A stretch of 64,000 nt of DNA from Pseudomonas saxonica (GTDB lineage Bacteria > Pseudomonadota > Gammaproteobacteria > Pseudomonadales > Pseudomonadaceae): assembly GCF_007858365.1 (NCBI RefSeq), contig NZ_VFIO01000004.1, forward strand, positions 1 through 64,000, in the 5' to 3' direction. The notes beneath the pieces were generated by a model, which saw only the letters and a list, made by a program, of their open reading frames with translations, was not told the origin of the DNA and did not search any database. Position numbers and translations under genes: made by a program. Within the stretch, counting starts at the first letter, position 1. Every line of letters starts with the position of its first letter. Positions 17,435-25,774 of the stretch are shown here, in pieces.

Positions 17435-17446
17435 TATGCTAGCATA
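17435..17446. promoter_or_regulatory. 12-bp palindrome TATGCTAGCATA between serA and D2HGDH gene
   Basis: Perfect 12-base palindrome in the divergent promoter region, about 76 bases before the dehydrogenase start. It could be an operator shared by both genes, or part of a -10 region; either is inference. Confidence 0.3.
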
Positions 17447-17522
17447 AGCGCCCCGCTAAACACCCATTCCTGCGACGTGAAGCGTTCTCAGGATGACCAT
17501 GAATTGTTCGAGAGTTCTGTTG

Positions 17523-18917
17523 ATGACCCATCCTGCCGTAATTGAAGAGCTAAAGACCCTGGTTGAACCTGGAAAGGTTTTGACCGACGCCGATTCCCTC
17601 AATGCATATGGCAAGGACTGGACCAAGCATTTCGCCCCTGCGCCCGTGGCCATTGTGTTCCCCAAAACCACCGAGCAAGTGCAAGCCATCGTGCTGTGGG
17701 CCAACACTCATGACGTGGCACTGGTGCCTTCGGGCGGGCGCACGGGTTTGTCCGCAGCGGCGGTGGCGGCCAATGGCGAAGTGGTGGTGTCGTTCGATTA
17801 CATGAACCAAGTGCTGGACATCAACCTGACCGACCGCACGGTGGTTTGCCAGCCGGGCGTCGTGACCCAACACCTGCAAAATCTGGCCGAAGAAAACGGC
17901 CTGTACTACCCGGTAGATTTCGCTTCGGCAGGTTCCAGCCAGATTGGCGGCAACATCGGCACCAATGCCGGTGGTATCAAGGTGATTCGCTACGGCATGA
18001 CCCGCAACTGGGTGGCGGGCATGAAAGTCGTGACCGGTAAGGGCGACGTGCTTGAGCTCAACAAAGACCTGATCAAAAATGCCACGGGCTATGACATGCG
18101 CCAGCTGTTTATCGGCGCCGAAGGTACGCTGGGTTTTGTGGTCGAAGCCACCATGCGCCTGGATCGCGCGCCTAAAAATCTGACTGCGATGGTCTTGGGC
18201 ACGGCGGATTTCGATTCCATCATGCCGGTGTTGCACGCCTTCCAGAACAAGCTGGACCTGACGGCCTTCGAGTTCTTCTCAGACAAGGCGCTGGCCAAGG
18301 TCATGGCACGCGGTGATGTACCTTCGCCCTTTGACACTGACTGCCCGTTCTACGCCCTGCTGGAATTTGAAGCGACCACGGAAGAAGTGGCCAATGCGGC
18401 GCTGGAAACGTTCGAACACTGCATGGAAGAAGGTTGGGTACTCGATGGCGTGATGAGCCAGAGCGAGACCCAACTGCAAAACCTGTGGAAATTGCGCGAG
18501 TACATCTCCGAGACCATTTCCCACTGGACGCCGTACAAAAACGACATTTCGGTGACCGTCTCGAAAGTCCCGGCGTTCTTGAAAGAAATTGACGCCATCG
18601 TCGGCGAACACTACCCGGACTTCGAAATCGTCTGGTTTGGTCATATTGGCGACGGCAACCTGCACCTGAACATCCTCAAGCCTGAAAACTTGAGCAAGGA
18701 CGAGTTTTTCGCCAAGTGCGCCACGGTGAACAAATGGGTATTTGAAACCGTCGAGAAGTACAACGGTTCAATTTCGGCTGAACACGGTGTGGGCATGACC
18801 AAACGCGACTACCTGACCTACAGCCGTTCGCCGGTAGAAATCGAATACATGAAGGCGCTCAAAGCGGTATTCGACCCTAAGGGCATCATGAACCCCGGCA
18901 AGATTTTTGCGGTTTAA
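17523..18917 (+). CDS. FAD-linked D-2-hydroxyglutarate dehydrogenase
   Basis: 464 residues from the ATG at 17523 (an in-frame ATG at 17493 gives 10 more, less typical residues). FAD-binding PCMH domain with PSGGRTGLSAAAV and SSQIGGNIGTNAGGIKVIRYG, then the FAD-oxidase C-terminal domain with HIGDGNLHLN and SAEHGVGMTKRDYL. The family oxidises D-2-hydroxy acids. Position back to back with serA matches the Pseudomonas arrangement in which D-2-hydroxyglutarate dehydrogenase recycles the SerA by-product to 2-oxoglutarate and passes electrons to the respiratory chain. Confidence 0.9.
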   Translation: MTHPAVIEELKTLVEPGKVLTDADSLNAYGKDWTKHFAPAPVAIVFPKTTEQVQAIVLWANTHDVALVPSGGRTGLSAAAVAANGEVVVSFDYMNQVLDINLTDRTVVCQPGVVTQHLQNLAEENGLYYPVDFASAGSSQIGGNIGTNAGGIKVIRYGMTRNWVAGMKVVTGKGDVLELNKDLIKNATGYDMRQLFIGAEGTLGFVVEATMRLDRAPKNLTAMVLGTADFDSIMPVLHAFQNKLDLTAFEFFSDKALAKVMARGDVPSPFDTDCPFYALLEFEATTEEVANAALETFEHCMEEGWVLDGVMSQSETQLQNLWKLREYISETISHWTPYKNDISVTVSKVPAFLKEIDAIVGEHYPDFEIVWFGHIGDGNLHLNILKPENLSKDEFFAKCATVNKWVFETVEKYNGSISAEHGVGMTKRDYLTYSRSPVEIEYMKALKAVFDPKGIMNPGKIFAV

Positions 18918-18934
18918 CCTACAACACTGATCAA

Positions 18935-19063
18935 GTAGCAGCGGCCGCAGGCCGCGTTCGATTGCGCAGCGATGGTACATCCTGAGAACACGGTTAGGCA
19001 GGCCACTGCGGTTTTCCCATTTCGACGGCTACGCCGCCGGACGCAGCCTGCGGCAGTTGCTAC
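18935..19063. repeat. REPIN: inverted pair of REP sequences
   Basis: Left REP at 18935-18957 starts GTAGCAGCGGCCGCAGGC. Right REP at 19041-19063 is its near inverse, ending CTGCGGCAGTTGCTAC. Together they can fold into one long imperfect hairpin, the standard REPIN layout of Pseudomonas. It fills most of the gap between the dehydrogenase and the FAH-family gene. No REP transposase is in this window. Confidence 0.8.
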
Positions 19064-19109
19064 GAGATCACGTTCAGTCCTTTGAAGCACCCACCAGCGG
19101 AGTCGGTCA

Positions 19110-19775
19110 ATGAGCTATCAGCACCAGTATGTCGACGGTACCCGGATTCACTTTCCTATCGGCAAGGTGGTCTGCATCGGGCGTAACTACGCCGAACACG
19201 CCAAAGAGCTGGATAACCCGATCCCGACTGAACCCCTGCTTTTTATCAAGCCGGGCAGTTGTGTTGTCGCGCTGGACGGTGGCTTTGCCATTCCTAAAGG
19301 TCGCGGCTCGGTGCATTACGAAGCCGAGATTGCAGTGCTGATCGGCAAGCCACTGTCGAATAACCCAAGCGCTGAAGAAGTCCTGGACGCCATCTCCGGT
19401 TTCGCCCCCGGCCTGGACCTGACCCTGCGCGACAAGCAGGCCGAGCTCAAAGGCAAAGGCTTGCCGTGGGAAATCGCCAAATCCTTTGACGGCGCCTGTG
19501 TGCTCGCACCTTTCGTGCAAAGCAGCACCTTCGCTGACCTCACTGACATTGGTATTCGCCTGACCATCAACGGTGAAGTCGTTCAGGACGGTAACAGCTC
19601 CATGATGCTTAACCCGATCGTACCGATGATTCAGCACATGGCGTCGTGCTTCTCGTTGCAAGCCGGTGACGTGATCATGACCGGCACCCCGGCGGGTGTC
19701 GGCCCGCTGAATGTGGGCGATAAGTTGATCCTTGAGTTGCCGGGCGCGAGTCGTTTCGAAGGCACCGTGGGTTAA
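19110..19775 (+). CDS. Fumarylacetoacetate hydrolase family protein
   Basis: 221 residues, the short single-domain form. Metal ligands appear in the HYEAEIAVLIGK segment, with the family block IMTGTPAGVGPLNVGD near the end and the N-terminal signature KVVCIGRNYAEHAKEL. Members hydrolyse or decarboxylate acylpyruvates or oxaloacetate; the substrate here cannot be fixed. The gene follows the D-2-hydroxyglutarate dehydrogenase after a REPIN. Confidence 0.88.
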   Translation: MSYQHQYVDGTRIHFPIGKVVCIGRNYAEHAKELDNPIPTEPLLFIKPGSCVVALDGGFAIPKGRGSVHYEAEIAVLIGKPLSNNPSAEEVLDAISGFAPGLDLTLRDKQAELKGKGLPWEIAKSFDGACVLAPFVQSSTFADLTDIGIRLTINGEVVQDGNSSMMLNPIVPMIQHMASCFSLQAGDVIMTGTPAGVGPLNVGDKLILELPGASRFEGTVG

Positions 19776-19917
19776 TACGGGATTAAAGGCCTCCCCTTTC
19801 CATAACGGGAAAGGGTGAGAGCCCTCCTGCCATAAACCTTCCATTTCGTATGGTCTGCTGCGCAAACGCTGGGTTAGACTCCTTGGTCCCTGCCAACCCG
19901 CCCAGTGAAGCTTTCCG

Positions 19918-21435
19918 ATGCTCGAACAGTACGTTAAGAAAATCCTCACCTCGCGCGTTTATGACGTTGCCGTAGAAACGCCCCTGCAAGCTGCCAATCA
20001 GTTGACTGAGCGTCTGGGCAATCAGATTTTGCTCAAGCGCGAAGACTTGCAGCCGGTTTACTCGTTCAAGATTCGTGGCGCTTATAACAAGCTGATGCAC
20101 CTGAGCGACGCCGAGCGCGCCTGTGGTGTGGTCACGGCGTCGGCGGGTAACCACGCGCAAGGCCTGGCACTGGCCGCCAAGGTACTGGGAGTCAAAGCCA
20201 CCATCGTCATGCCTAAAACCACGCCCGAGATCAAGATTGAAGGCGTGCGCTCACGTGGCGGCATCGTGGTGTTGCACGGCGACTCATTCCCCGAGGCATT
20301 GGCCTATTCGCTCCAGCTGGTCGAACAGGAGGGCTACGTTTACGTTCACCCCTACGATGACCCGCACACCATTGCCGGGCAGGGCACCGTGGCCATGGAA
20401 ATTCTGCGCCAGCACCCGGCCCCTCTGGACGCGATCTTCGTGCCTGTGGGTGGCGGCGGGCTGATTGCGGGTATTGCGGCGTATGTGAAATACCTGCGGC
20501 CTGACATCAAGATCATCGGCGTCGAGCCCGATGACTCCAACTGCCTGCAAGCGGCGATGGCCGCGGGCGAACGTGTGGTGTTGCCGACAGTAGGGATCTT
20601 TGCCGACGGCGTGGCCGTGGCGCAGATTGGCCAGCACACCTTCGACATTTGCAAAAACCATGTGGATGAAGTGATCACGGTGAGCACCGATGAGATCTGC
20701 GCCGCCATCAAGGATATCTTCGACGATACCCGCTCGATCACCGAACCTGCGGGCGCTTTGGGCGTAGCAGGGATCAAAAAGTACGTTGAGCAACGTGGGG
20801 TGCGCGGCCAGACACTGGTGGCTATCGACTCCGGAGCCAACGTCAACTTCGACCGTTTGCGTCATGTAGCAGAACGCGCCGAACTGGGCGAAGGCCGCGA
20901 AGCCATCATTGCCGTGACCATTCCTGAAGAACCGGGCAGCTTCAAAGCCTTCTGCCAGGCCATTGGCAAGCGTCAAATCACCGAGTTCAACTACCGGTAT
21001 CACACGGGCAGTGAAGCGCACATTTTTGTCGGCGTGCAAACGCACCCGGTCACTGACCCGCGCAGTGCATTGCTGAGCAGTTTGGCGGAGCAGGGTTTTC
21101 CGGTGGTTGATTTGACGGACAACGAGCTGGCCAAGCTGCACATTCGTCACATGGTGGGCGGGCACGCAGCCAAGGTCAGTGATGAGCTGTTGTTCCGCTT
21201 TGAGTTCCCTGAGCGGCCGGGCGCGCTGTTCAACTTCCTCAACAAGCTGGGTGGTCGCTGGAATATCTCAATGTTCCATTACCGCAATCATGGCGCAGCA
21301 GATGGCCGTGTGATGGCGGGCCTGCAAGTACCGGCAGACGAGCGTCATCTGGTGCCGGCGGCGCTGGCTGATATCGGCTACCCGTATTGGGATGAAAGCG
21401 ACAATCCGGCGTATCAGCTGTTTCTTGGCCGATAG
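19918..21435 (+). CDS. ilvA: Threonine ammonia-lyase, biosynthetic
   Basis: 505 residues, the full biosynthetic length. PLP-binding Lys in VYSFKIRGAYNK, the Gly-rich phosphate loop VGGGGLIAGIAAY, and two C-terminal ACT-like regulatory domains (about residues 325-500). It converts threonine to 2-oxobutyrate for isoleucine synthesis and is normally inhibited by isoleucine through the C-terminal domains. Confidence 0.95.
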   Translation: MLEQYVKKILTSRVYDVAVETPLQAANQLTERLGNQILLKREDLQPVYSFKIRGAYNKLMHLSDAERACGVVTASAGNHAQGLALAAKVLGVKATIVMPKTTPEIKIEGVRSRGGIVVLHGDSFPEALAYSLQLVEQEGYVYVHPYDDPHTIAGQGTVAMEILRQHPAPLDAIFVPVGGGGLIAGIAAYVKYLRPDIKIIGVEPDDSNCLQAAMAAGERVVLPTVGIFADGVAVAQIGQHTFDICKNHVDEVITVSTDEICAAIKDIFDDTRSITEPAGALGVAGIKKYVEQRGVRGQTLVAIDSGANVNFDRLRHVAERAELGEGREAIIAVTIPEEPGSFKAFCQAIGKRQITEFNYRYHTGSEAHIFVGVQTHPVTDPRSALLSSLAEQGFPVVDLTDNELAKLHIRHMVGGHAAKVSDELLFRFEFPERPGALFNFLNKLGGRWNISMFHYRNHGAADGRVMAGLQVPADERHLVPAALADIGYPYWDESDNPAYQLFLGR

Positions 21436-21472
21436 CCGCTACGCTGAATGAAAGGCTCAAGGAATAAATCGC

Positions 21473-21901
21473 ATGGAAACCTTCACTGCGTTGAAGCTGC
21501 TGCACGGCGTCTCGACACTCCTGTTGTTTGTCAGTGCGCTTGCGTTATTGATAGTGATCATTCGGCGCTGGCGGGCGGGCGATAAACATCTCGCGGGCGG
21601 TGCCTTGCGGCGTCCGTGGGGGTTTGTATGGGCTTTGATGGGGCTGTGCCTGCTGGCATTGCCTGTCAGCGGCTGGTTTCTGGTGCACATGGCGGGCTGG
21701 CCGCTGAGTCAGCTGTGGTTGCTGGCCGGGAGTGTTTTGTACCTGCTGGGCGGCCTGAGCTGGCTGTGGCTGGTGGTGCGGCTTAATCGCCTGCGACTGG
21801 GCCGAGTGGCCAAACACCCGGGGTTTAGCGTGGTGCTGGCGGTGTTTTGTGCCCTGTGCTTTATCGCCATTGCCGGGTTGATGGGCGCCAAGCCGGTTTA
21901 A
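21473..21901 (+). CDS. DUF2269-like integral membrane protein
   Basis: 142 residues with four predicted membrane helices (about 9-30, 48-72, 78-102, 115-138) and little else. The pattern fits the DUF2269 family, whose function is not established. It starts 37 bases after ilvA on the same strand and may share its transcript. It is followed directly by a block of CTCTCCC repeats. Confidence 0.7.
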   Translation: METFTALKLLHGVSTLLLFVSALALLIVIIRRWRAGDKHLAGGALRRPWGFVWALMGLCLLALPVSGWFLVHMAGWPLSQLWLLAGSVLYLLGGLSWLWLVVRLNRLRLGRVAKHPGFSVVLAVFCALCFIAIAGLMGAKPV

Positions 21902-21904
21902 AGC

Positions 21905-22151
21905 CCCTCCCTCACCCCAACCCTCTCCCAAAGGGAGAGGGGGCTGACTCGGTGGCGTTGCGCAAATCTGCTTTCACTTTTAATCCCCTCTCCCTGCGGG
22001 AGAGGTGGCTTAAGTCAGTAGCGGTACGCAAATCTGCTTTCGCTTTTAGTCCCCTCTCCCTGCGGGAGAGGTGGCTTAAGTCAGTAGCGTTGCGCAAATC
22101 TGCTTTCGCTTTTAGTCCCCTCTCCCTCTGGGAGAGGGTTAGGGTGAGGGG
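21905..22151. repeat. CTCTCCC palindromic repeat, locus 1, with 66-bp tandem triplication
   Basis: Begins CCCTCACCCCAACCCTCTCC and ends with the inverse GGGAGAGGGTTAGGGTGAGG. Inside, a 66-bp unit containing CGCAAATCTGCTTTC starts at 21961, 22027 and 22093, each followed by a CCCTCTCCC/GGGAGAGG hairpin. The same ends and inner core recur at 30069-30213 and 34464-34568. It lies between convergent genes and probably also acts as a terminator. Open frames crossing it are not genes. Confidence 0.9.
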
Positions 22152-22160
22152 CTTTTGCAG

Positions 22161-22817
22161 TTAATCGCGCAAGGAAATCACTGGCCAACCGCGCTTAAGG
22201 GCCTCAGCCCGCAAGTTCGGATCAGGATCAACCGCCACCGGATGCGTCACTTGCTCCAGCAATGGCAAATCGTTCAGCGAGTCGCTGTAAAAATAACTGT
22301 CATCCAGAGTGTGGCCGTTTTCAGCCATCCAACGCGTAAGGCGAGTCACCTTGCCCTCGCGAAAACACGGCACATCCGTGACCTTGCCGGTGTAACGCCC
22401 CTCAATCATTTCGCATTCAGTGGCGATCAAATGTTCCACGCCCAGCTTCTGCGCAATCGGTGCCGTGACCACTCGATTGGTCGCCGTGATGATGACCAGC
22501 GTGTCACCCGCCTGGCGGTGCTTATCCAGCAAGGCAATGGCTTTGGGCAACATCAACCCTTCAACCCGGTCACGCATGAAATCACGGTGCCACTGATCCA
22601 GTTCAGCCCGATCAGTACGGCCAAAAATAGCCATGCTGAAATTGAGGTAAGCCTCGTTATCGAGCTTGCCGGCCAGGTAATCCTGATAAAACTCGTCGTT
22701 ACGCGCCTTGTAGGCCGCACCATCGAGAATGCCGCGTTCGCACAGGTAATCGCCCCATGCGTGGTCGCTGTCGCCGCCTAAAAGGGTGTTGTCCAAGTCG
22801 AATAAAGCCAGACGCAT
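22161..22817 (-). CDS. HAD-IB family phosphatase (SerB-like)
   Basis: 218 residues from the ATG at 22817. Motif I is [17 protein letters not shown] (nucleophile Asp), motif II lies in TLVIITATN, and motif IV in [12 protein letters not shown]. The helical cap after motif I is that of subclass IB. The family includes phosphoserine phosphatase, but the substrate is not certain. It is divergent from rppH. Confidence 0.85.
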   Translation of the reverse strand: MRLALFDLDNTLLGGDSDHAWGDYLCERGILDGAAYKARNDEFYQDYLAGKLDNEAYLNFSMAIFGRTDRAELDQWHRDFMRDRVEGLMLPKAIALLDKHRQAGDTLVIITATNRVVTAPIAQKLGVEHLIATECEMIEGRYTGKVTDVPCFREGKVTRLTRWMAENGHTLDDSYFYSDSLNDLPLLEQVTHPVAVDPDPNLRAEALKRGWPVISLRD

Positions 22818-22960
22818 TGCAATTACCCGCGCACTTGTCAGTAGAAAGCCCACAAGAATACGGTCTTTTCATAAGAGTGCACATAAGGCAGGAAGGCGCG
22901 TTGCTGCTTTAACAACCTTTGTGGAACAATGCGGCGACATGCGTTTGCGAGGTTGTTGCC

Positions 22961-23440
22961 GTGATCGACCCCGATGGTTTCCGCCCTAATGTCGGGATTA
23001 TTCTGACAAATGATGCTGGTCAGGTACTTTGGGCTCGCCGAATCAATCAAGACGCGTGGCAGTTTCCACAGGGCGGTATCAACCCTGACGAAACGCCGGA
23101 AGACGCCTTGTACCGTGAGCTGAACGAAGAAGTTGGCCTTGAACGCGAAGATGTTGAAATACTCGCCTGTACGCGAGGCTGGTTGCGCTATCGTTTGCCG
23201 CAACGTCTGGTCCGTACCCACAGCCAACCGCTGTGCATCGGCCAGAAACAGAAGTGGTTTTTGCTGCGCCTGGTCTCTAACGAGCAACGGGTGCGGATGG
23301 ATTTGACCGGTAAACCGGAATTCGATGGCTGGCGCTGGGTCAGCTATTGGTATCCGTTGGGCCAGGTGGTGACATTCAAGCGCGAGGTGTACCGTCGCGC
23401 TCTCAAAGAGCTTGCCCCGCGCCTTTTAACGCGCGCCTGA
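22961..23440 (+). CDS. rppH: RNA pyrophosphohydrolase RppH
   Basis: 159 residues from the GTG at 22961 ([17 protein letters not shown]), the usual start in Pseudomonas; an earlier in-frame ATG adds an atypical tail. The Nudix box [23 protein letters not shown] is intact in the G-x5-E-x7-REUxEExGU form. RppH converts 5'-triphosphate RNA ends to monophosphate and starts RNase E-dependent decay. ptsP follows 21 bases later on the same strand. Confidence 0.95.
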   Translation: MIDPDGFRPNVGIILTNDAGQVLWARRINQDAWQFPQGGINPDETPEDALYRELNEEVGLEREDVEILACTRGWLRYRLPQRLVRTHSQPLCIGQKQKWFLLRLVSNEQRVRMDLTGKPEFDGWRWVSYWYPLGQVVTFKREVYRRALKELAPRLLTRA

Positions 23441-23461
23441 CACGGAGTTCGACCCCGAGCC

Positions 23462-25741
23462 ATGCTCAATACGCTGCGCAAGATCGTCCAGGAAGTTAAC
23501 TCCGCCAAGGATCTCAAGGCGGCGTTGGGCATTATTGTGCTGCGCGTCAAAGAGGCGATGGGCAGCCAGGTCTGCTCGGTCTACTTGCTTGACCCGGAGA
23601 CCAATCGCTTCGTTCTGATGGCCACCGAGGGCTTGAACAAGCGTTCGATCGGCAAAGTCAGCATGGCGCCCAACGAAGGCCTTGTCGGCCTGGTGGGCAC
23701 CCGCGAAGAACCCCTGAACCTCGAAAACGCCGCCGATCACCCACGCTATCGCTACTTTGCTGAAACCGGCGAAGAGCGCTACGCCTCCTTTCTGGGCGCA
23801 CCGATCATCCACCACCGCCGTGTAGTCGGGGTGTTGGTCATCCAGCAAAAAGAACGCCGTCAGTTCGATGAGGGCGAAGAAGCCTTCCTCGTCACCATGA
23901 GCGCGCAGCTGGCCGGGGTGATCGCCCACGCTGAAGCGACGGGATCGATTCGCGGGCTTGGGCGTCAGGGCAAGGGCATACAAGAGGCCAAGTTTGTCGG
24001 TGTACCGGGGTCACCCGGCGCAGCAGTGGGTACGGCGGTGGTCATGCTGCCACCCGCCGATCTGGATGTGGTGCCGGATAAAACCATTACCGACATTCCG
24101 GCTGAAATCGCCCTGTTCAAAACGGCCCTCGAAGGCGTGCGCAGCGACATGCGCGCGGTGTCGAAAAAACTCGCCACTCAGTTGCGACCCGAAGAACAGG
24201 CGCTGTTCGACGTGTACCTGATGATGCTCGACGACGCCTCGCTGGGCAGCGAAGTCAAAAATGTGATCAAGACCGGCCAGTGGGCACAGGGCGCGTTACG
24301 CCAAGTGGTCACGGATCACGTTAACCGTTTTGAATTGATGGACGACGACTACCTGCGTGAGCGGGCGTCGGACGTACGTGACCTCGGGCGCCGTCTGCTG
24401 GCCTATTTGCAACATGATCGCCAGCAATCCATGGTCTACCCCGACAACACCATTCTGGTCAGCGAAGAACTGACCGCAACCATGCTCGGCGAAGTGCCTG
24501 AAGGCAAGCTGGTCGGTCTGGTCTCCGTATTGGGTTCGGGCAACTCCCACGTGGCGATTCTGGCCCGGGCCATGGGCATTCCAACGGTCATGGGTCTGGT
24601 CGACCTGCCGTATTCCCGGGTCGACGGCATTCAGATGATCGTCGACGGCTATCACGGCGAGGTCTACACCAACCCCAGCGACGTGCTGCGCAAGCAATAC
24701 GCCGAGGTGGTCGAAGAAGAGCGTCAGTTGTCCCAGGGGCTCGACGCCCTGCGCGAGCTGCCCTGCATCACCCCGGATGGCCATCGCATGCCGCTGTGGG
24801 TCAACACCGGCCTGCTGGCCGATGTTGCCCGGGCGCAGCAGCGAGGCGCTGAAGGCGTAGGTCTGTACCGCACCGAAGTGCCGTTCATGATCAATCAGCG
24901 CTTTCCGAGCGAAAAGGAGCAGTTGGCGATTTATCGCGAGCAACTCGCCGCCTTCCATCCGCAACCGGTGACCATGCGCAGTCTGGACATTGGCGGCGAC
25001 AAGTCACTGTCGTACTTTCCGATCAAGGAAGACAACCCGTTCCTGGGCTGGCGCGGGATCCGCGTGACCCTCGACCACCCCGAAATTTTCCTGGTCCAGG
25101 CCCGCGCCATGCTCAAGGCCAGTGAAGGCCTGAACAACCTGCGCATCTTGCTACCGATGATTTCTGGCACCCACGAGCTCGAAGAAGCCCTGCACTTGCT
25201 GCACCGTGCCTGGGGAGAAGTGCGCGACGAAGGCACCGATGTGCCGATGCCGCCGATAGGCGTGATGATCGAAATCCCGGCAGCGGTGTACCAGACCAAA
25301 GAACTGGCGCGCCAAGTGGATTTTCTGTCGGTGGGTTCCAACGACCTGACCCAATACCTGCTGGCCGTCGATCGCAACAACCCGCGAGTCGCCGATTTGT
25401 ACGACTACCTGCACCCTGCGGTGCTGCAAGCTTTGCAATCAGTCGTGCGCGATGCCCATGCCGAGGGCAAGCCGGTGAGCATATGCGGCGAGATGGCCGG
25501 TGATCCGGCGGCCGCCATTTTGCTGATGGCAATGGGCTTTGACAGCCTGTCGATGAACGCCACCAACTTGCCCAAAGTGAAATGGATGCTGCGTCAGGTC
25601 AGTTTGAGCCGGGCGAAAGAATTGCTGGCCGAAGTCATGACCATCGACAACCCGCAGGTCATTCGCAGCACCGTGCAACTGGCCCTGAAAAACATGGGCC
25701 TGACCCGCATGATGAACCCGGCAGCCATCAAGCCTTATTGA
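23462..25741 (+). CDS. ptsP: PEP-protein phosphotransferase PtsP (enzyme I-Ntr)
   Basis: 759 residues. N-terminal GAF domain (about 1-160), then the enzyme I part: PEP-utiliser N-domain from VPGSPGAAVG, the phospho-His in GSGNSHVAILARAMGIPTVMG, and the PEP-binding barrel (GLYRTEVPFM, SLDIGGDKSLSYFP, GSNDLTQYLLAVDRNN, SICGEMAGDP). It starts the nitrogen phosphotransferase relay to NPr and EIIA-Ntr. A terminator follows at once. Confidence 0.97.
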   Translation: MLNTLRKIVQEVNSAKDLKAALGIIVLRVKEAMGSQVCSVYLLDPETNRFVLMATEGLNKRSIGKVSMAPNEGLVGLVGTREEPLNLENAADHPRYRYFAETGEERYASFLGAPIIHHRRVVGVLVIQQKERRQFDEGEEAFLVTMSAQLAGVIAHAEATGSIRGLGRQGKGIQEAKFVGVPGSPGAAVGTAVVMLPPADLDVVPDKTITDIPAEIALFKTALEGVRSDMRAVSKKLATQLRPEEQALFDVYLMMLDDASLGSEVKNVIKTGQWAQGALRQVVTDHVNRFELMDDDYLRERASDVRDLGRRLLAYLQHDRQQSMVYPDNTILVSEELTATMLGEVPEGKLVGLVSVLGSGNSHVAILARAMGIPTVMGLVDLPYSRVDGIQMIVDGYHGEVYTNPSDVLRKQYAEVVEEERQLSQGLDALRELPCITPDGHRMPLWVNTGLLADVARAQQRGAEGVGLYRTEVPFMINQRFPSEKEQLAIYREQLAAFHPQPVTMRSLDIGGDKSLSYFPIKEDNPFLGWRGIRVTLDHPEIFLVQARAMLKASEGLNNLRILLPMISGTHELEEALHLLHRAWGEVRDEGTDVPMPPIGVMIEIPAAVYQTKELARQVDFLSVGSNDLTQYLLAVDRNNPRVADLYDYLHPAVLQALQSVVRDAHAEGKPVSICGEMAGDPAAAILLMAMGFDSLSMNATNLPKVKWMLRQVSLSRAKELLAEVMTIDNPQVIRSTVQLALKNMGLTRMMNPAAIKPY

Positions 25742-25744
25742 AAT

Positions 25745-25769
25745 CGGCCCTCTTGGCGAAAGAGGGCCG
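25745..25769. terminator. Hairpin terminator between ptsP and SulP gene
   Basis: 10-bp stem CGGCCCTCTT / AAGAGGGCCG with a five-base loop, 4 bases after the ptsP stop and 6 bases before the convergent stop. It serves both strands. Confidence 0.8.
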
Positions 25770-25774
25770 CTCCT

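Noticed and set aside
21847-22164. Open frames coding KSAFAFSPLSLRERW-type repeats, or a CRISPR-like array
   Set aside because: The frames are translations of the CTCTCCC repeat. Units are 66 bp without distinct spacers, so this is neither a gene nor a CRISPR.
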